In this document: positions 1 to 11,814 of the stretch, piece after piece
How positions within the stretch are numbered: position 1 is the stretch's first letter
Layout of the letters: each line of letters begins with the position of its first letter
Source: Acidovorax sp. CF316
GTDB taxonomy: Bacteria > Pseudomonadota > Gammaproteobacteria > Burkholderiales > Burkholderiaceae_C
NCBI RefSeq assembly: GCF_000276605.1
Contig: NZ_AKJX01000165.1
Coordinates: 1 to 61,284, forward strand
Direction: 5' to 3'
DNA: 61,284 nt
Notes under the pieces: model-generated
Told to the model about the DNA's origin: nothing
The model's database searches: none
The model's input: the letters and a program-made list of their open reading frames with translations, nothing else
Position numbers and translations under genes: made by a program

Positions 1-1
1 G

Positions 2-77
<76 letters not shown>

Positions 78-162
78 ACTTGATGCGACTGGAAATACCT
101 TCCCAAACCGCTCCTTGTCGACTTCATTCACACTGTGTATGTCGTCTTCATCAGAGACTCAA

Positions 163-192
163 ATTATAGACAGGTTTTTAGCGGTTTTGCAA
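163..192 (-). promoter_or_regulatory. Sigma-70-like promoter for tRNA-Ala
   Basis: On the minus strand a perfect TATAAT (168-163) is preceded by TTGCAA (192-187) with an 18-nt spacer. It overlaps the end of gltX (stop 180-178), so the tRNA can be transcribed independently, with a predicted start near 155 and a leader of about 80 nt. Inference from consensus only. Confidence 0.55.
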
Positions 193-1602
193 ACGAACGC
201 CAATTTTTTCGCGTCCGATCAATTCCAGCACCGCATCGACCGATGGCGTATGGGCCGTGCCCACGGTCAGAACGCGCACCGGCATGGCCAGTTGCGGCAT
301 CTTCAGGCCATGCGCAGCCAGCACCTGCTTGAAGGCAGCGCTGATGGCGGCCTTGTTCCATTCGCAGGTGGCCAGCACTTCTGCCAGCGCGGCGATGGCC
401 GGCCGGATGGCCTCGGTCACATGCTGGGCGAGTTCCGCTTCATTGGGAGTCACGTCGCCATAGAACACCTGGGCCCAGTCGGCCAGGGCCACGGTGGTGT
501 CGCAGCGGTCCTTGAACAGTGCGCAGATGCGCGGCAGGCGGCCATCGGCCAGGTCGGCGGCAGACACGCCACGCTTTTGCAGCTGGGTCGACACCAGAGC
601 GGCCAGGGCCTCGTCGTCCATGGCCTTGAGGTGCTGGGCGTTCACCCAGCGCAGCTTGGCTTCGTCGAACTGCGCGGCGCTGCGGCCCAGGTGATCGAGG
701 TTGAACCACTCGAGGAACTGCGCGCGGCTGAAGATCTCATCGTCGCCATGGCTCCAGCCCAGGCGGGCCAGGTAGTTGACCATGGCGTCGGGCAGGTAGC
801 CCTCGTCACGGTACTGCGTCACGGGCTTGGCGCCGTTGCGCTTGCTCATCTTCTCGCCCTGCTCGTTCAGCACGGTGGGCAGGTGGGCGTAGACCGGCGG
901 CTCCTTGCCCAGCGCGCGGAAGATGTTGATCTGGCGCGGCGTGTTGTTCACGTGGTCGTCACCACGGATCACGTGGGTGATGGCCATGTCGAGGTCGTCC
1001 ACCACCACGCAGAAGTTGTAGGTGGGCGTACCGTCGGGGCGCGCGATCACCAGGTCGTCGAGCTCATCGTTGCTGATCTCGATGCGGCCCTTGACCTTGT
1101 CGTCCCAGGCGACCACGCCGCCCTGCGGGTTCTTGAAGCGCAGCACGGGCTGCACACCGTCGGGGATGGCCGGCAGGGTCTTGCCGGGCTCGGGGCGCCA
1201 GGTGCCGTCGTAGCGCGGCTTTTCCTTGGCGGCCATCTGCTTTTCGCGCAGGGCGTCGAGCTCGGCAATGCCCATGTAGCAGGGGTAGACCAGGCCGGTG
1301 GCCTTGAGGTCCTCGAGCACGGCGCGGTAGCGGTCCATGCGCTGCATCTGGTAGAACGGGCCCTCGTCGGGCTGCATGCTCAGCCATTCCATGCTTTCCA
1401 GGATCACGTCCACCGCCACCTGGCTGGAGCGCTCCACATCCGTGTCCTCGATGCGCAGGATGAAGTCGCCGCCCATGGCACGCGCAAAGGCCCAGGGGTA
1501 CAGGGCCGAGCGGATGTTGCCCAGGTGGATGAAGCCGGTGGGCGAGGGCGCGAAGCGCGTGCGCACGCGGCCGGTGGCGGGGGTGTTGTTCTGGTCGGTC
1601 AT
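178..1602 (-). CDS. gltX: Glutamyl-tRNA synthetase
   Basis: Class I aminoacyl-tRNA synthetase that charges tRNA-Glu with glutamate in the cytoplasm. The 474-residue product has the ATP-binding HIGH region ([13 protein letters not shown], residues 17-29, with HLGN as the HIGH equivalent) and the KMSKR loop at 251-255. Length is normal for bacterial GluRS. Where many GluRS proteins carry a zinc site this one has only CYM near residue 108, so it probably lacks zinc. ATG at 1602 is chosen over an in-frame GTG at 1623 because family proteins begin close to the HIGH region. It lies downstream of purF on the same strand, about 200 bp away. Confidence 0.97.
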   Translation of the reverse strand: MTDQNNTPATGRVRTRFAPSPTGFIHLGNIRSALYPWAFARAMGGDFILRIEDTDVERSSQVAVDVILESMEWLSMQPDEGPFYQMQRMDRYRAVLEDLKATGLVYPCYMGIAELDALREKQMAAKEKPRYDGTWRPEPGKTLPAIPDGVQPVLRFKNPQGGVVAWDDKVKGRIEISNDELDDLVIARPDGTPTYNFCVVVDDLDMAITHVIRGDDHVNNTPRQINIFRALGKEPPVYAHLPTVLNEQGEKMSKRNGAKPVTQYRDEGYLPDAMVNYLARLGWSHGDDEIFSRAQFLEWFNLDHLGRSAAQFDEAKLRWVNAQHLKAMDDEALAALVSTQLQKRGVSAADLADGRLPRICALFKDRCDTTVALADWAQVFYGDVTPNEAELAQHVTEAIRPAIAALAEVLATCEWNKAAISAAFKQVLAAHGLKMPQLAMPVRVLTVGTAHTPSVDAVLELIGREKIGVRLQNR

Positions 1603-1779
1603 AGGTCTTGCTGGGTGGGCCACCCTGCCCTGCTGCGGTCCGGGCAGGTGCGAAGGCGGCGGTCGATGCCGGTAATGATAAGTGCCGCGCCCTGGCCGGG
1701 TGTCCCGGCAGCTGAAACGGCACGGGCGCCCCGGATGATCGGCGCGCCCGCGAAAGGCTTCTCGATGAAGAAGGCGGCA

Positions 1780-1793
1780 GCCCCCGAGGGGGC
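1780..1793 (-). terminator. GC-rich hairpin after purF
   Basis: A GCCCC/GGGGC hairpin lies just downstream of the purF stop codon on the minus strand, in a 196-bp gap before gltX. There is no clean U-tract (TGCCGCCTTCTT follows), so termination activity is uncertain; it may only stabilise the purF mRNA end. Confidence 0.3.
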
Positions 1794-1798
1794 GTCTT

Positions 1799-3304
<1,506 letters not shown>

Positions 3305-3376
3305 AGTTCGTTTCCATCCGTTTGCGGGAACATCCCCGCTGCAAACCCACGACAACAGCTTCTGGCCGTTGCCGCC

Positions 3377-3889
3377 TCACGAAGGCAAGTGCCTCGTAAA
3401 TTCTTCCGGAAGTGCCGGTTTCAACCCTTCGAGCACCTGGGCCAATACCGGCGCCCCCCGCGACTCCTGCCACCAGGCGGCCTCGTGCAGCGGCGTGAGC
3501 CCGGCCACCACAGCCACGGCCAGCAGCAGCACCATGCCCCGAAGCACCCCGAAGACCGCACCCAGCGTGCGGTCTGCCGGGCGCAGGCCGATGGACTCCA
3601 CCAGCTTCTTGGCCACCCAGGCCAGGAAGCCGCACGCGAACACCGCAGCGATGAACACCAGGGCAAAACCCGCCGCATAGCGCAGACCGCTGGCCGACTC
3701 CCCCATGGGCAGCAGCGCCGCCACATCGTCGGCCAGCCACTGCGCCACAAAAAACGCCGCCACCCATCCCACCAGGGACAGCACCTCGTACACCAGGCCG
3801 CGCCAGGCCCCCATGAGCATGGAGGCCAGCAGCACGGCCACGAAAACCCAGTCCAGCGCCGCCATCACCGGCGCAGCCTGCTCTGGCAT
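3377..3889 (-). CDS. cvpA: CvpA family membrane protein
   Basis: Small inner-membrane protein of the CvpA family, named for colicin V production in E. coli; its molecular role is not well defined. About 170 residues with four hydrophobic segments (roughly residues 12-30, 37-52, 70-95 and 108-125), beginning with the typical ALDWVFVAVLLASMLMGAWR. Starts are possible at GTG 3892, ATG 3889 or ATG 3865 (MAALDW, which best matches the family N-terminus). The upstream SPOR gene stops at 3894, so the genes are probably translationally coupled. It sits directly upstream of purF, as in E. coli. Confidence 0.9.
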   Translation of the reverse strand: MPEQAAPVMAALDWVFVAVLLASMLMGAWRGLVYEVLSLVGWVAAFFVAQWLADDVAALLPMGESASGLRYAAGFALVFIAAVFACGFLAWVAKKLVESIGLRPADRTLGAVFGVLRGMVLLLAVAVVAGLTPLHEAAWWQESRGAPVLAQVLEGLKPALPEEFTRHLPS

Positions 3890-3893
3890 CACA

Positions 3894-4802
3894 TCAGAGC
3901 GTCAGCACCGACGCCGACAGCTCCAGCGAACGGATCTTGCCGGCCGCCTTGTCCGCATCGGCCCGGTTGTTGAAGGGCCCCACGCGGACCCGGGTGCGCT
4001 TGCCATCCTTGGTATCCACCACCTGCACGAAGGTCTTGAGGCCAGAGCGCTCCACCTTGGTGCGCGCCTCGCGGGCCTTGTCTGCATCGGCGAACGCCCC
4101 CACCTGGACGATGAAACGGGCATCCTCGGCACTGGCCGAGGCGGCGGCTGCTGCAACGGCCGGCGCCGCGGTGCGGCCTTCCAGCAGTGCGCGGGCGCGG
4201 GCAGCTTCGTCGTTGGCACGCGCCGGCGCCGCCGGTGCGGGTGCGGGCGTGGCGGCCACCACGGCCGGCCTGGGCTCGGGCTTCGGTTCGGGCTTGTGCT
4301 CCGGCTTGGGTGCGGCCGCCACTGCGGGCGGCTTGGGCACCAGTGCGGGCCTGGGGCTGGGAATGATCTCTTCGCCCTCGCTCAGTCCATTGCCGGCGTT
4401 GCCCTGGCCTGTCGGCGCGGAGCGGCTGCCGGACGGCGCGGCAGGAGCGGTCGCTGGCGCCGCCTGGCGTGCCACGGCGGCAGAGGCCGGAGCCGGAGCA
4501 GGCGATGGCGCCTGTGCTGCGGCAGGCGCGGGGGCGGGCACGACCACGGGCGCGGTCTTGTTGCGATCAGGGATCTCGATGGGAATATCCACCGCGATAG
4601 GGCGCGGCTGGGTATCGAACAGCAGTGGAAAGCCCACCACGCCCAGGGCCACCAGCACGGCCGCGCCGATCAGGCGGTGGCGCGCGCGCCGGCGCATCGC
4701 TTCGATGCTTTCGGCCGGGGGCGCTGCGCGCGAGCGTTTGGCCGGCTTGTCGGCCGGTGCGGGTTCACTCTGACCGGGCCACCGAAACTTGAAAAATGCC
4801 AT
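3894..4802 (-). CDS. DedD-like SPOR-domain protein
   Basis: Predicted single-pass inner-membrane protein with a periplasmic peptidoglycan-binding SPOR domain, probably acting at the division septum. The 302 residues divide into a basic cytoplasmic N-terminus, one membrane helix (about 44-62), a long Ala/Pro/Lys-rich low-complexity linker (about 75-225) and a C-terminal SPOR domain (about 228-302, beginning FIVQVGAFADADKAREA). The position between folC and cvpA matches E. coli dedD, which supports the assignment, though the linker has no recognisable sequence similarity. It starts 24 bp after the folC stop codon. Confidence 0.9.
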   Translation of the reverse strand: MAFFKFRWPGQSEPAPADKPAKRSRAAPPAESIEAMRRRARHRLIGAAVLVALGVVGFPLLFDTQPRPIAVDIPIEIPDRNKTAPVVVPAPAPAAAQAPSPAPAPASAAVARQAAPATAPAAPSGSRSAPTGQGNAGNGLSEGEEIIPSPRPALVPKPPAVAAAPKPEHKPEPKPEPRPAVVAATPAPAPAAPARANDEAARARALLEGRTAAPAVAAAAASASAEDARFIVQVGAFADADKAREARTKVERSGLKTFVQVVDTKDGKRTRVRVGPFNNRADADKAAGKIRSLELSASVLTL

Positions 4803-4826
4803 GGAGTTGCGACTCGTGCGGGGTGC

Positions 4827-6155
4827 TTACGCGCCCAGATGTTTGGCGTGCAGGCGGGGGGTGCCGTTGATCAATACCCCGCCCACCGTGTAGAACGAGC
4901 CAAAGACCACGATTCTATCAGCGGGGTCTGCCGCCGCCACGGCGGCCTGCAGTGCCTGCATGGGGTCTTGGTGCACGCTGGTGGCCACCTCGCGGCGCCC
5001 GCCGGCCACCATCTGCAGGGCATTCCATTTCTGCTGCAGCGCCGCGCCCGTCTCGGCCCGGGCCGTGGGCAGGCTGGTGAAGTACCAGCGGTCTACCAGC
5101 GGGCCCACCTTGGCCAGCATGGTGGCCAGGTCCTTGTCGGCCATGGCACCGAACACCGCATGCGTGGTGGGGAAAAAGCCCATCGCATCCAGGTTGGCCG
5201 TGAGGGCTGCCACCGAATGCGGGTTGTGTGCCACGTCCAGCACCAGCGTGGGCTCGCCCGGCACGATCTGAAAGCGCCCGGGCAGCTCCACCATGGCCAT
5301 GCCGGTGCGCACGGCCTGGGCCGTCACGGGGATGCGCTCGCGCAGCGCCTCGAAGGCCGCCAGCACACCGGCGGCATTCACCAGCTGGTTGGCGCCACGC
5401 AGCGAGGGGTAGGCCAGGCCTGCATAGCGCCGGCCGCGGCCGGCCCAGCTCCACTGCTGCTTGTCGCCCGACACATTGAAATCCCGGCCCGAGCGCCACA
5501 GGTCGGCGCCGATGGCCGCCGCATGGTCCACCACGCTCTGCGGGGCCATGGGGTCGCTCACGATCGCCGGGCGGCCGGCGCGCATGATGCCGGCCTTCTC
5601 GCGGCCGATGCTTTCGCGGTCCTTGCCCAGGAATTCGGTGTGGTCGATGTCGATGCTGGTGATGATGGCGCAGTCGGCATCGATGATGTTGGTGGCGTCG
5701 AGCCGGCCGCCCAGGCCCACCTCGAGGATGGCCAGGTCCAGGCGCGACTGGCTCATGAGGCGCAGGATGGCCAGGGTGCTGAACTCGAAATAGGTCAGCG
5801 AGATGGCTTCGCCGCCCTGCGTGCGGGCGGCCTCGACGGCCGCGAAGTGCGGCACCAGGTCGGCGGCGGCCACGATCTCGCCGTGCACGCGGCAGCGCTC
5901 CTCGAAATGCACCAGGTGGGGCGAGGTGTACACCCCCGTGCGGTAGCCCGACTGCAGGCCCACGGCCTCCAGCATGGCGCAGGTGGACCCCTTGCCATTG
6001 GTGCCCGCCACGGTGATCACCGGGCAGTCGAAGCGCAGCGCCATGCGGCGGGCCACTTCGCTGACCCGGTCCAGGCCCATGTCGATGTTGTGCGGGTGCA
6101 GTTGCTCGCAATGCTGCAGCCAGCCTTCCAGGGTGTCGATATTATTGGTGTGCAT
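4827..6155 (-). CDS. folC: Bifunctional folylpolyglutamate / dihydrofolate synthase
   Basis: Mur-ligase-family enzyme that adds glutamate to folates (and to dihydropteroate) using ATP. The 442-residue product has the P-loop GTNGKGST at 51-58, the following TSPHLVHFEERCR segment, and GLGGRLDATN in the central ATPase domain. The start is MHTNNIDTLEGWL at 6155; an in-frame upstream codon at 6206 adds 17 residues unlike the family. First gene of the folC-SPOR-cvpA-purF block; divergent from the ArsC-like gene, with 57 bp between them. Confidence 0.96.
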   Translation of the reverse strand: MHTNNIDTLEGWLQHCEQLHPHNIDMGLDRVSEVARRMALRFDCPVITVAGTNGKGSTCAMLEAVGLQSGYRTGVYTSPHLVHFEERCRVHGEIVAAADLVPHFAAVEAARTQGGEAISLTYFEFSTLAILRLMSQSRLDLAILEVGLGGRLDATNIIDADCAIITSIDIDHTEFLGKDRESIGREKAGIMRAGRPAIVSDPMAPQSVVDHAAAIGADLWRSGRDFNVSGDKQQWSWAGRGRRYAGLAYPSLRGANQLVNAAGVLAAFEALRERIPVTAQAVRTGMAMVELPGRFQIVPGEPTLVLDVAHNPHSVAALTANLDAMGFFPTTHAVFGAMADKDLATMLAKVGPLVDRWYFTSLPTARAETGAALQQKWNALQMVAGGRREVATSVHQDPMQALQAAVAAADPADRIVVFGSFYTVGGVLINGTPRLHAKHLGA

Positions 6156-6212
6156 ACAGCCCGCGATTGTCGCCCAGCCCACGGTCGCGCACATCTTCAG
6201 CCCCAATTACCC

Positions 6213-6602
6213 ATGACAAGCCAGCACACCATCACCCTCTATGGCATTCCCAACTGCGACACCGTGAAAAAGGCCCGCACCTGGTTCACCGACCAGGGCC
6301 TGGAATACCGCTTCCACGATTTCAAGAAACAGGGCGTTCCGGCCGACCGCCTGCCCGGCTGGTTTTCCGCCGTGGGGCGCGACAGGCTCGTGAACCGCCA
6401 GGGCACCACCTGGCGCAAGCTCGACGCAGACACCCAGGCCGCCGTGCAGGACGATGCCAGCGCCAGCGCCCTGCTGCAGGCCCAGCCCAGCGTGGTCAAG
6501 CGCCCGCTGGTGGAGTGGAGCCAGGGCGGCACGACCCGTATTTCGGTCGGTTTTGTGCCTGAAACCTGGAACGAATGGCGCCAGGCGGGCTCCAACCGCT
6601 GA
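6213..6602 (+). CDS. ArsC/Spx-family (YffB-like) thioredoxin-fold protein
   Basis: A 129-residue protein of the ArsC/Spx/YffB superfamily. It begins ITLYGIPNCDTVKKARTWF with the single active-site Cys15 in a C-x-x-x-K-K-A context, followed by the conserved KRPLVEW segment near residue 95. There is no CXXC pair, as in YffB-like proteins. Family members are glutathione-dependent reductases or RNA-polymerase-binding regulators; which applies here cannot be told from sequence. No arsenic-resistance genes are nearby, so a dedicated arsenate reductase is unlikely. Confidence 0.85.
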   Translation: MTSQHTITLYGIPNCDTVKKARTWFTDQGLEYRFHDFKKQGVPADRLPGWFSAVGRDRLVNRQGTTWRKLDADTQAAVQDDASASALLQAQPSVVKRPLVEWSQGGTTRISVGFVPETWNEWRQAGSNR

Positions 6603-6748
6603 AATCGCCCGGATGCAGTGCACTGAAACCGGAGATATTGCACAAATCTTTACGCAGTTTTACGGCCTGCCCACCCGGTATTGACGGGTAGCGCCTAAAC
6701 TTTTCGACAGTCTGGTGCGTTATGTACCGACCTGAAAGGAGTTTCTCC

Positions 6749-7375
6749 ATGAAAAAGATCGTCGTTTTTTCCGCCATGGCAGCCATTGCCTCCATGGCCG
6801 CAGCCCAGGAACAGGGCCGCGTGCTCTCGTCCACCCCCATCGTGCAGCAGGTGGCCGTGCCCCAGCAGGTGTGCAACAACGAAACCGTGTACAGCGGCAA
6901 CCGCACCACCGGCGGCGGCGCAGTGATCGGTGCCATCGCCGGCGGGGCCGTGGGCAACCAGATCGGCAAGGGCAGCGGCCGCGCTGCCGCCACGGCGCTG
7001 GGCCTGATCGGTGGCGCCGTGCTGGGCAACAATATCGAAGGCAATGGCCAGCCGCAGTACGAAAACGTGCAGCGCTGCCACAACCAGACCTACTACGAGA
7101 ACCGCACCGTGGGCTACAACGTGACCTACGAGTACGCAGGCCGCCAGTACACCACGCGCACCCAGTACGACCCGGGCCGCTGGATCCCCGTGAGCGTGCA
7201 GCCAGGCCAGACCTACTCCACCGAGCCCTCGTACCAGCAGGGCTATGCCCAGCCGGGCGTGGTCACCTCGACCTACCCGGCACCGCCCCCCACCTACGTG
7301 ACGCCCCCGGTCACGGTGATCGAGTACGGCTACGACCGCTCCTACCACCACCCCCGCAATCCCTACTGGCGCTGA
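6749..7375 (+). CDS. Glycine-zipper 2TM-domain envelope protein
   Basis: A 208-residue exported protein. It has a Sec signal peptide (about residues 1-19, MKKIVVF...SMAAA), a glycine-zipper segment (about 55-95, GGGAVIGAIAGGAVGNQIGKG...GLIGGAVLGNN) resembling the SlyB/Rickettsia 17-kDa family, and a Tyr/Pro/Gln-rich C-terminal half with many YxxY motifs. No lipobox Cys is present, so it is probably not a lipoprotein. The start at 6749 is set by a strong ribosome-binding site, GAAAGGAG at 6734-6741; an in-frame ATG at 6722 lacks one. An intrinsic terminator follows at 7471. Function unknown; probably outer-membrane associated. Confidence 0.85.
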   Translation: MKKIVVFSAMAAIASMAAAQEQGRVLSSTPIVQQVAVPQQVCNNETVYSGNRTTGGGAVIGAIAGGAVGNQIGKGSGRAAATALGLIGGAVLGNNIEGNGQPQYENVQRCHNQTYYENRTVGYNVTYEYAGRQYTTRTQYDPGRWIPVSVQPGQTYSTEPSYQQGYAQPGVVTSTYPAPPPTYVTPPVTVIEYGYDRSYHHPRNPYWR

Positions 7376-7470
7376 TTCGGGCGGGCAGCCCGGGCAGCCG
7401 GCGGCATGAGCACGCCGCCGGCCCAGTGACCACTGCCTTTGACGGCTGCCCTCCCCTTGCGCCAGTCTTC

Positions 7471-7497
7471 AAAGAGCCCTTCGGGGCTCTTTTTTTT
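7471..7497 (+). terminator. Rho-independent terminator
   Basis: AAAGAGCCC, loop TTCG, GGGCTCTTT, then an uninterrupted T-run. It ends transcription of the glycine-zipper gene; the next gene (ppnP) starts 78 bp later. Confidence 0.93.
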
Positions 7498-7574
7498 GCC
7501 TTGTGCCGGATCGAAAGCTTCAATGCGGCACGGTGGCCTAAAATCAGGGGTTTCCCTCTAACCAACGCGCATCC

Positions 7575-9256
<1,682 letters not shown>

Positions 9257-9282
9257 ACAGCAGCGTTCGCTTCGCCCCCATG

Positions 9283-9311
9283 AAAAAAGCCACCCTCGGG
9301 TGGCTTTTTTT
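9283..9311. terminator. Bidirectional terminator between argG and murB
   Basis: AAAAAAGCCACCC / GGGTGGCTTTTTTT forms a long perfect stem with A- and T-runs on both sides. It can therefore terminate the rightward argG transcript and the leftward murB transcript, which converge here. Confidence 0.93.
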
Positions 9312-9322
9312 ACTTCGTGGCG

Positions 9323-10396
9323 CTACACGACGACCGGCTCGGGCTCCAGCCGGATGCCGAAGCGCTCGTACACGCTGGTCTGGATGGCCTTGGCCAGGGT
9401 CATCACCTCGCCTCCGGTCACGCTCTGCTCGCCGCGCCCGCGGTTGACGAGCACCAGGGCCTGCTTCTCATAGACTCCCGCCTTGCCGATCGACTTGCCC
9501 TTCCAGCCGCAGGCGTCGATGAGCCAGCCGGCGGCCAGCTTGATGCTGCCGTCGGCCATGGGGTAGTGCACGATCTTGGGCTCGCGCGCGATGATGTCGG
9601 CGCACTGCTCGGGCGAGACCGTGGGGTTCTTGAAGAAGCTGCCGGCATTGCCCACCACGGCCGGGTCGGGCAGCTTGGCGCGGCGGATGTCGCACACCCA
9701 GTCGAACATCTGCCGGGCCGTGGGGTTCTCGATGCCGGCCTCGGCCCTGCGGCGCTCCAGCTCCAGGTAGCCCAGCACCGGCTTCCAGGGGCGTGGCAGG
9801 CGAAAGCGCACATGGGTGATCACCGCGCGCCCGGCCAGCCCCATGCCGCGCGGCAGGCCGCCAGGCACCTCGGGCTGCGCAGGGGCGTGCTTGAACACCG
9901 AATCGCGGTAGCCAAAGGCGCACTGCGCCGCGTCGAGCGTGAAACGCTCGCCCGTGGCCAGGTCGATGGCATCCAGGGATTCAAAGCGGTCCTGCAGCTC
10001 CACGCCATAGGCGCCGATGTTCTGCACAGGCGATGCCCCCACGGTGCCGGGGATCAGGGCCAGGTTTTCCAGGCCTGGGTAGCCCTGCTCCAGCGTCCAG
10101 GCCACGCAGTCGTGCCAGACCTCGCCGGCACCGGCCTCGACGATGAAGGCCTTGGGTGTTTCCTCAACCAGGCGCAGGCCCTTGATCTCCATCTTGAGCA
10201 CCACGGGGCGCACGTCGCCCGTCAGGATGATGTTGCTGCCGCCGCCCAGCACGAAGGCCGGGCTGCCAGACAGTTCTTTATCGGCCAGGAAGGCCGAAAT
10301 ATCATCGGCGGAGTGCACGCGCACCAGTGTCTGGGCGCGCGCCGCAATGCCGAAGGTATTGCAGGGCTGCAAAGGGACGTTTTTCTCGACTACCAT
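9323..10396 (-). CDS. murB: UDP-N-acetylenolpyruvoylglucosamine reductase
   Basis: FAD/NADPH enzyme that makes UDP-MurNAc in cytoplasmic peptidoglycan precursor synthesis. The 357-residue product is the long E. coli-like (type I) form. FAD-binding motifs FVLGGGSNII and IPGTVGASPVQNIGAYG are visible, as is the catalytic-Ser segment VVGNAGSFFKNP. The C-terminus GIRLEPEPVVV carries the conserved Glu. Start ATG 10396 (MVVEKNVPLQPCNTFG) fits the family; the in-frame codon at 10417 is less likely. Divergent from yajQ, with a repeat element in the shared promoter region. Confidence 0.97.
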   Translation of the reverse strand: MVVEKNVPLQPCNTFGIAARAQTLVRVHSADDISAFLADKELSGSPAFVLGGGSNIILTGDVRPVVLKMEIKGLRLVEETPKAFIVEAGAGEVWHDCVAWTLEQGYPGLENLALIPGTVGASPVQNIGAYGVELQDRFESLDAIDLATGERFTLDAAQCAFGYRDSVFKHAPAQPEVPGGLPRGMGLAGRAVITHVRFRLPRPWKPVLGYLELERRRAEAGIENPTARQMFDWVCDIRRAKLPDPAVVGNAGSFFKNPTVSPEQCADIIAREPKIVHYPMADGSIKLAAGWLIDACGWKGKSIGKAGVYEKQALVLVNRGRGEQSVTGGEVMTLAKAIQTSVYERFGIRLEPEPVVV

Positions 10397-10422
10397 TGGC
10401 CCGATTGTCGCACCCACGCATT

Positions 10423-10586
10423 AAGGCGACACTGAACAAGTCCCTCGCGCGCCGCGCGCCCCGCTTTGGTCGGTCTGCGGCGTTGCAAATGCTCGCCATA
10501 GCACTGGCTATGGCTGCGCTTTGCGCCTGGCAGCCCATCCCAAATCAGGGCACGCGCCATCGCGAAGACTTATTCAGTGTCGCCTT
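10423..10586. repeat. Inverted-repeat element, copy 1
   Basis: A 164-bp element between the divergent murB and yajQ. The left end AAGGCGACACTGAACAAGTC and the reverse complement of the right end (10586-10567) match at 19 of 20 positions. The centre holds a GCCATAGC-ACTG-GCTATGGC hairpin flanked by TTGCAAATGCTC and TGCGCTTTGCGCCTGG. The core recurs, inverted, at 19773-19933. No coding capacity is evident and no convincing target-site duplication is seen. It resembles a MITE or large palindromic unit; mobility is inference. Confidence 0.8.
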
Positions 10587-10637
10587 GGAGCGCTGGGGCG
10601 AAACCCGTATTCCCGAGATAGATTGAGAGCCACCACC

Positions 10638-11123
10638 ATGCCATCTTTTGATACCGTCTGCGAAGCCAACCTGGTCGAAGTGAAGAACGGCGTAGAAAAC
10701 ACCGCCAAGGAGATCGGTACCCGTTTCGATTTCAAGGGCACTTCCGCCAGCATCGAGATCAAGGACAAGGAGATCACGCTGATCGGCGACGCCGACTTCC
10801 AACTGACCCAGATCGAGGACGTGCTGCGCAACAAGCTCACCAAGCGCAATGTGGACGTGCGCTTCCTGGACATGGGCGACGTGCAGAAGATGGGTGGCGA
10901 CAAGGTCAAGCAGGTCATCAAGGTGCGCAACGGCATCGAGAGCGAGCTGGCCAAGAAGATCCAGAAGCTCATGAAGGAAAGCAAGCTCAAGGTGCAGGCC
11001 GCCATCCAGGAGGACAAGGTGCGCATCACCGGCGCCAAGCGCGACGACCTGCAGGCGGCCATGGCGCTGATCCGCAAGGACGTGACCGACGTGCCGCTGT
11101 CGTTCGACAACTTCCGCGACTGA
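10638..11123 (+). CDS. yajQ: YajQ-family nucleotide-binding protein
   Basis: A 161-residue protein beginning [26 protein letters not shown], the full-length hallmark of the YajQ (UPF0234) family. Two ferredoxin-like alpha/beta repeats are expected. Members bind nucleotides, and some are reported as cyclic-di-GMP-responsive effectors; the ligand here is unknown. The frame is open upstream of 10638, but that stretch is the repeat element and is not part of the protein. A retropepsin-like gene follows 12 bp downstream, probably in the same transcript. Confidence 0.94.
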   Translation: MPSFDTVCEANLVEVKNGVENTAKEIGTRFDFKGTSASIEIKDKEITLIGDADFQLTQIEDVLRNKLTKRNVDVRFLDMGDVQKMGGDKVKQVIKVRNGIESELAKKIQKLMKESKLKVQAAIQEDKVRITGAKRDDLQAAMALIRKDVTDVPLSFDNFRD

Positions 11124-11135
11124 CGCGTTCTCACC

Positions 11136-11789
11136 ATGCGCCATCTGCGTTCCGCCCTCTCCTTCGCTCTCGCCGCCGGCCTGGCATGCCCGCTGGCGGC
11201 GCAGCCATCCGGTCAGTCCATCGCGCTGGCCGGCATGCTGGGGAGCAAGGCCTTGCTGGTGGTCGATGGCGGGGAGCCACGTGCCGTCGGCCCCGGAGAG
11301 ACGCACCAGGGCGTGAAGGTGCTGTCCGTCACGCGCGACGAAGCCACCGTGGAAGTCCAGGGCATCCGGCGCCTGTTGCGGCTCGGCGAATCCCCCGTGG
11401 CGCTGGGTTCCAGCGGCAGCGGCAAGCGTGTCGTCCTCATGGCCGACAACCAAGGCCATTTCGTCAACAACGGCTTCATCAATGGCAAGCCCATGAAATA
11501 CATGGTGGACACCGGCGCGTCGGTGGTCGCCGTTGGCAAGCCCGATGCGGAGCGCATGGGCATCAAGGTTGACGACAAGATGAAAGTGGTCATGGCCACG
11601 GCCAACGGCGTTGCCGAAGGCTGGCGGGTACGCCTCAAATCGGTACGTCTTGGGGACGTTGAACTCCTGGACGTGGAGGGTGTGGTGATGCCCACGGGCA
11701 TGCCCTTCGTGCTGCTGGGCAACAGCTTTCTGACCCAGTTCCAGATGACACGCAACAACGACCAGATGGTGCTGGAAAAGCGCCATTGA
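11136..11789 (+). CDS. Retropepsin-like (clan AA) aspartic protease, exported
   Basis: A 217-residue protein with an N-terminal signal sequence (about 1-22, ending LACPLAAQ) and a C-terminal single-domain aspartic protease. The catalytic motif DTGAS is at 125-129, preceded by INGKPMKYMV and followed by LLGNSFL near residue 195, typical of the TIGR02281/gag-pol-like bacterial family. One catalytic Asp per chain implies an active homodimer, probably periplasmic. Substrate unknown. It sits 12 bp after yajQ and 25 bp before the HD-GYP-like gene, so the three may form an operon. Confidence 0.88.
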   Translation: MRHLRSALSFALAAGLACPLAAQPSGQSIALAGMLGSKALLVVDGGEPRAVGPGETHQGVKVLSVTRDEATVEVQGIRRLLRLGESPVALGSSGSGKRVVLMADNQGHFVNNGFINGKPMKYMVDTGASVVAVGKPDAERMGIKVDDKMKVVMATANGVAEGWRVRLKSVRLGDVELLDVEGVVMPTGMPFVLLGNSFLTQFQMTRNNDQMVLEKRH

Positions 11790-11814
11790 GCGCTTCGGCC
11801 CGCCACACCCCCCC

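Noticed and set aside
3705..6602. A 965-codon plus-strand frame over cvpA, SPOR and folC
   Set aside because: Only its last ~129 codons (from 6213) form a recognisable protein (ArsC/Spx-like). The rest is a GC-rich shadow of the minus-strand operon.
6213..6602. Dedicated arsenate reductase
   Set aside because: The protein fits the broader YffB/Spx-like group and no ars regulator, pump or other arsenic gene is nearby.
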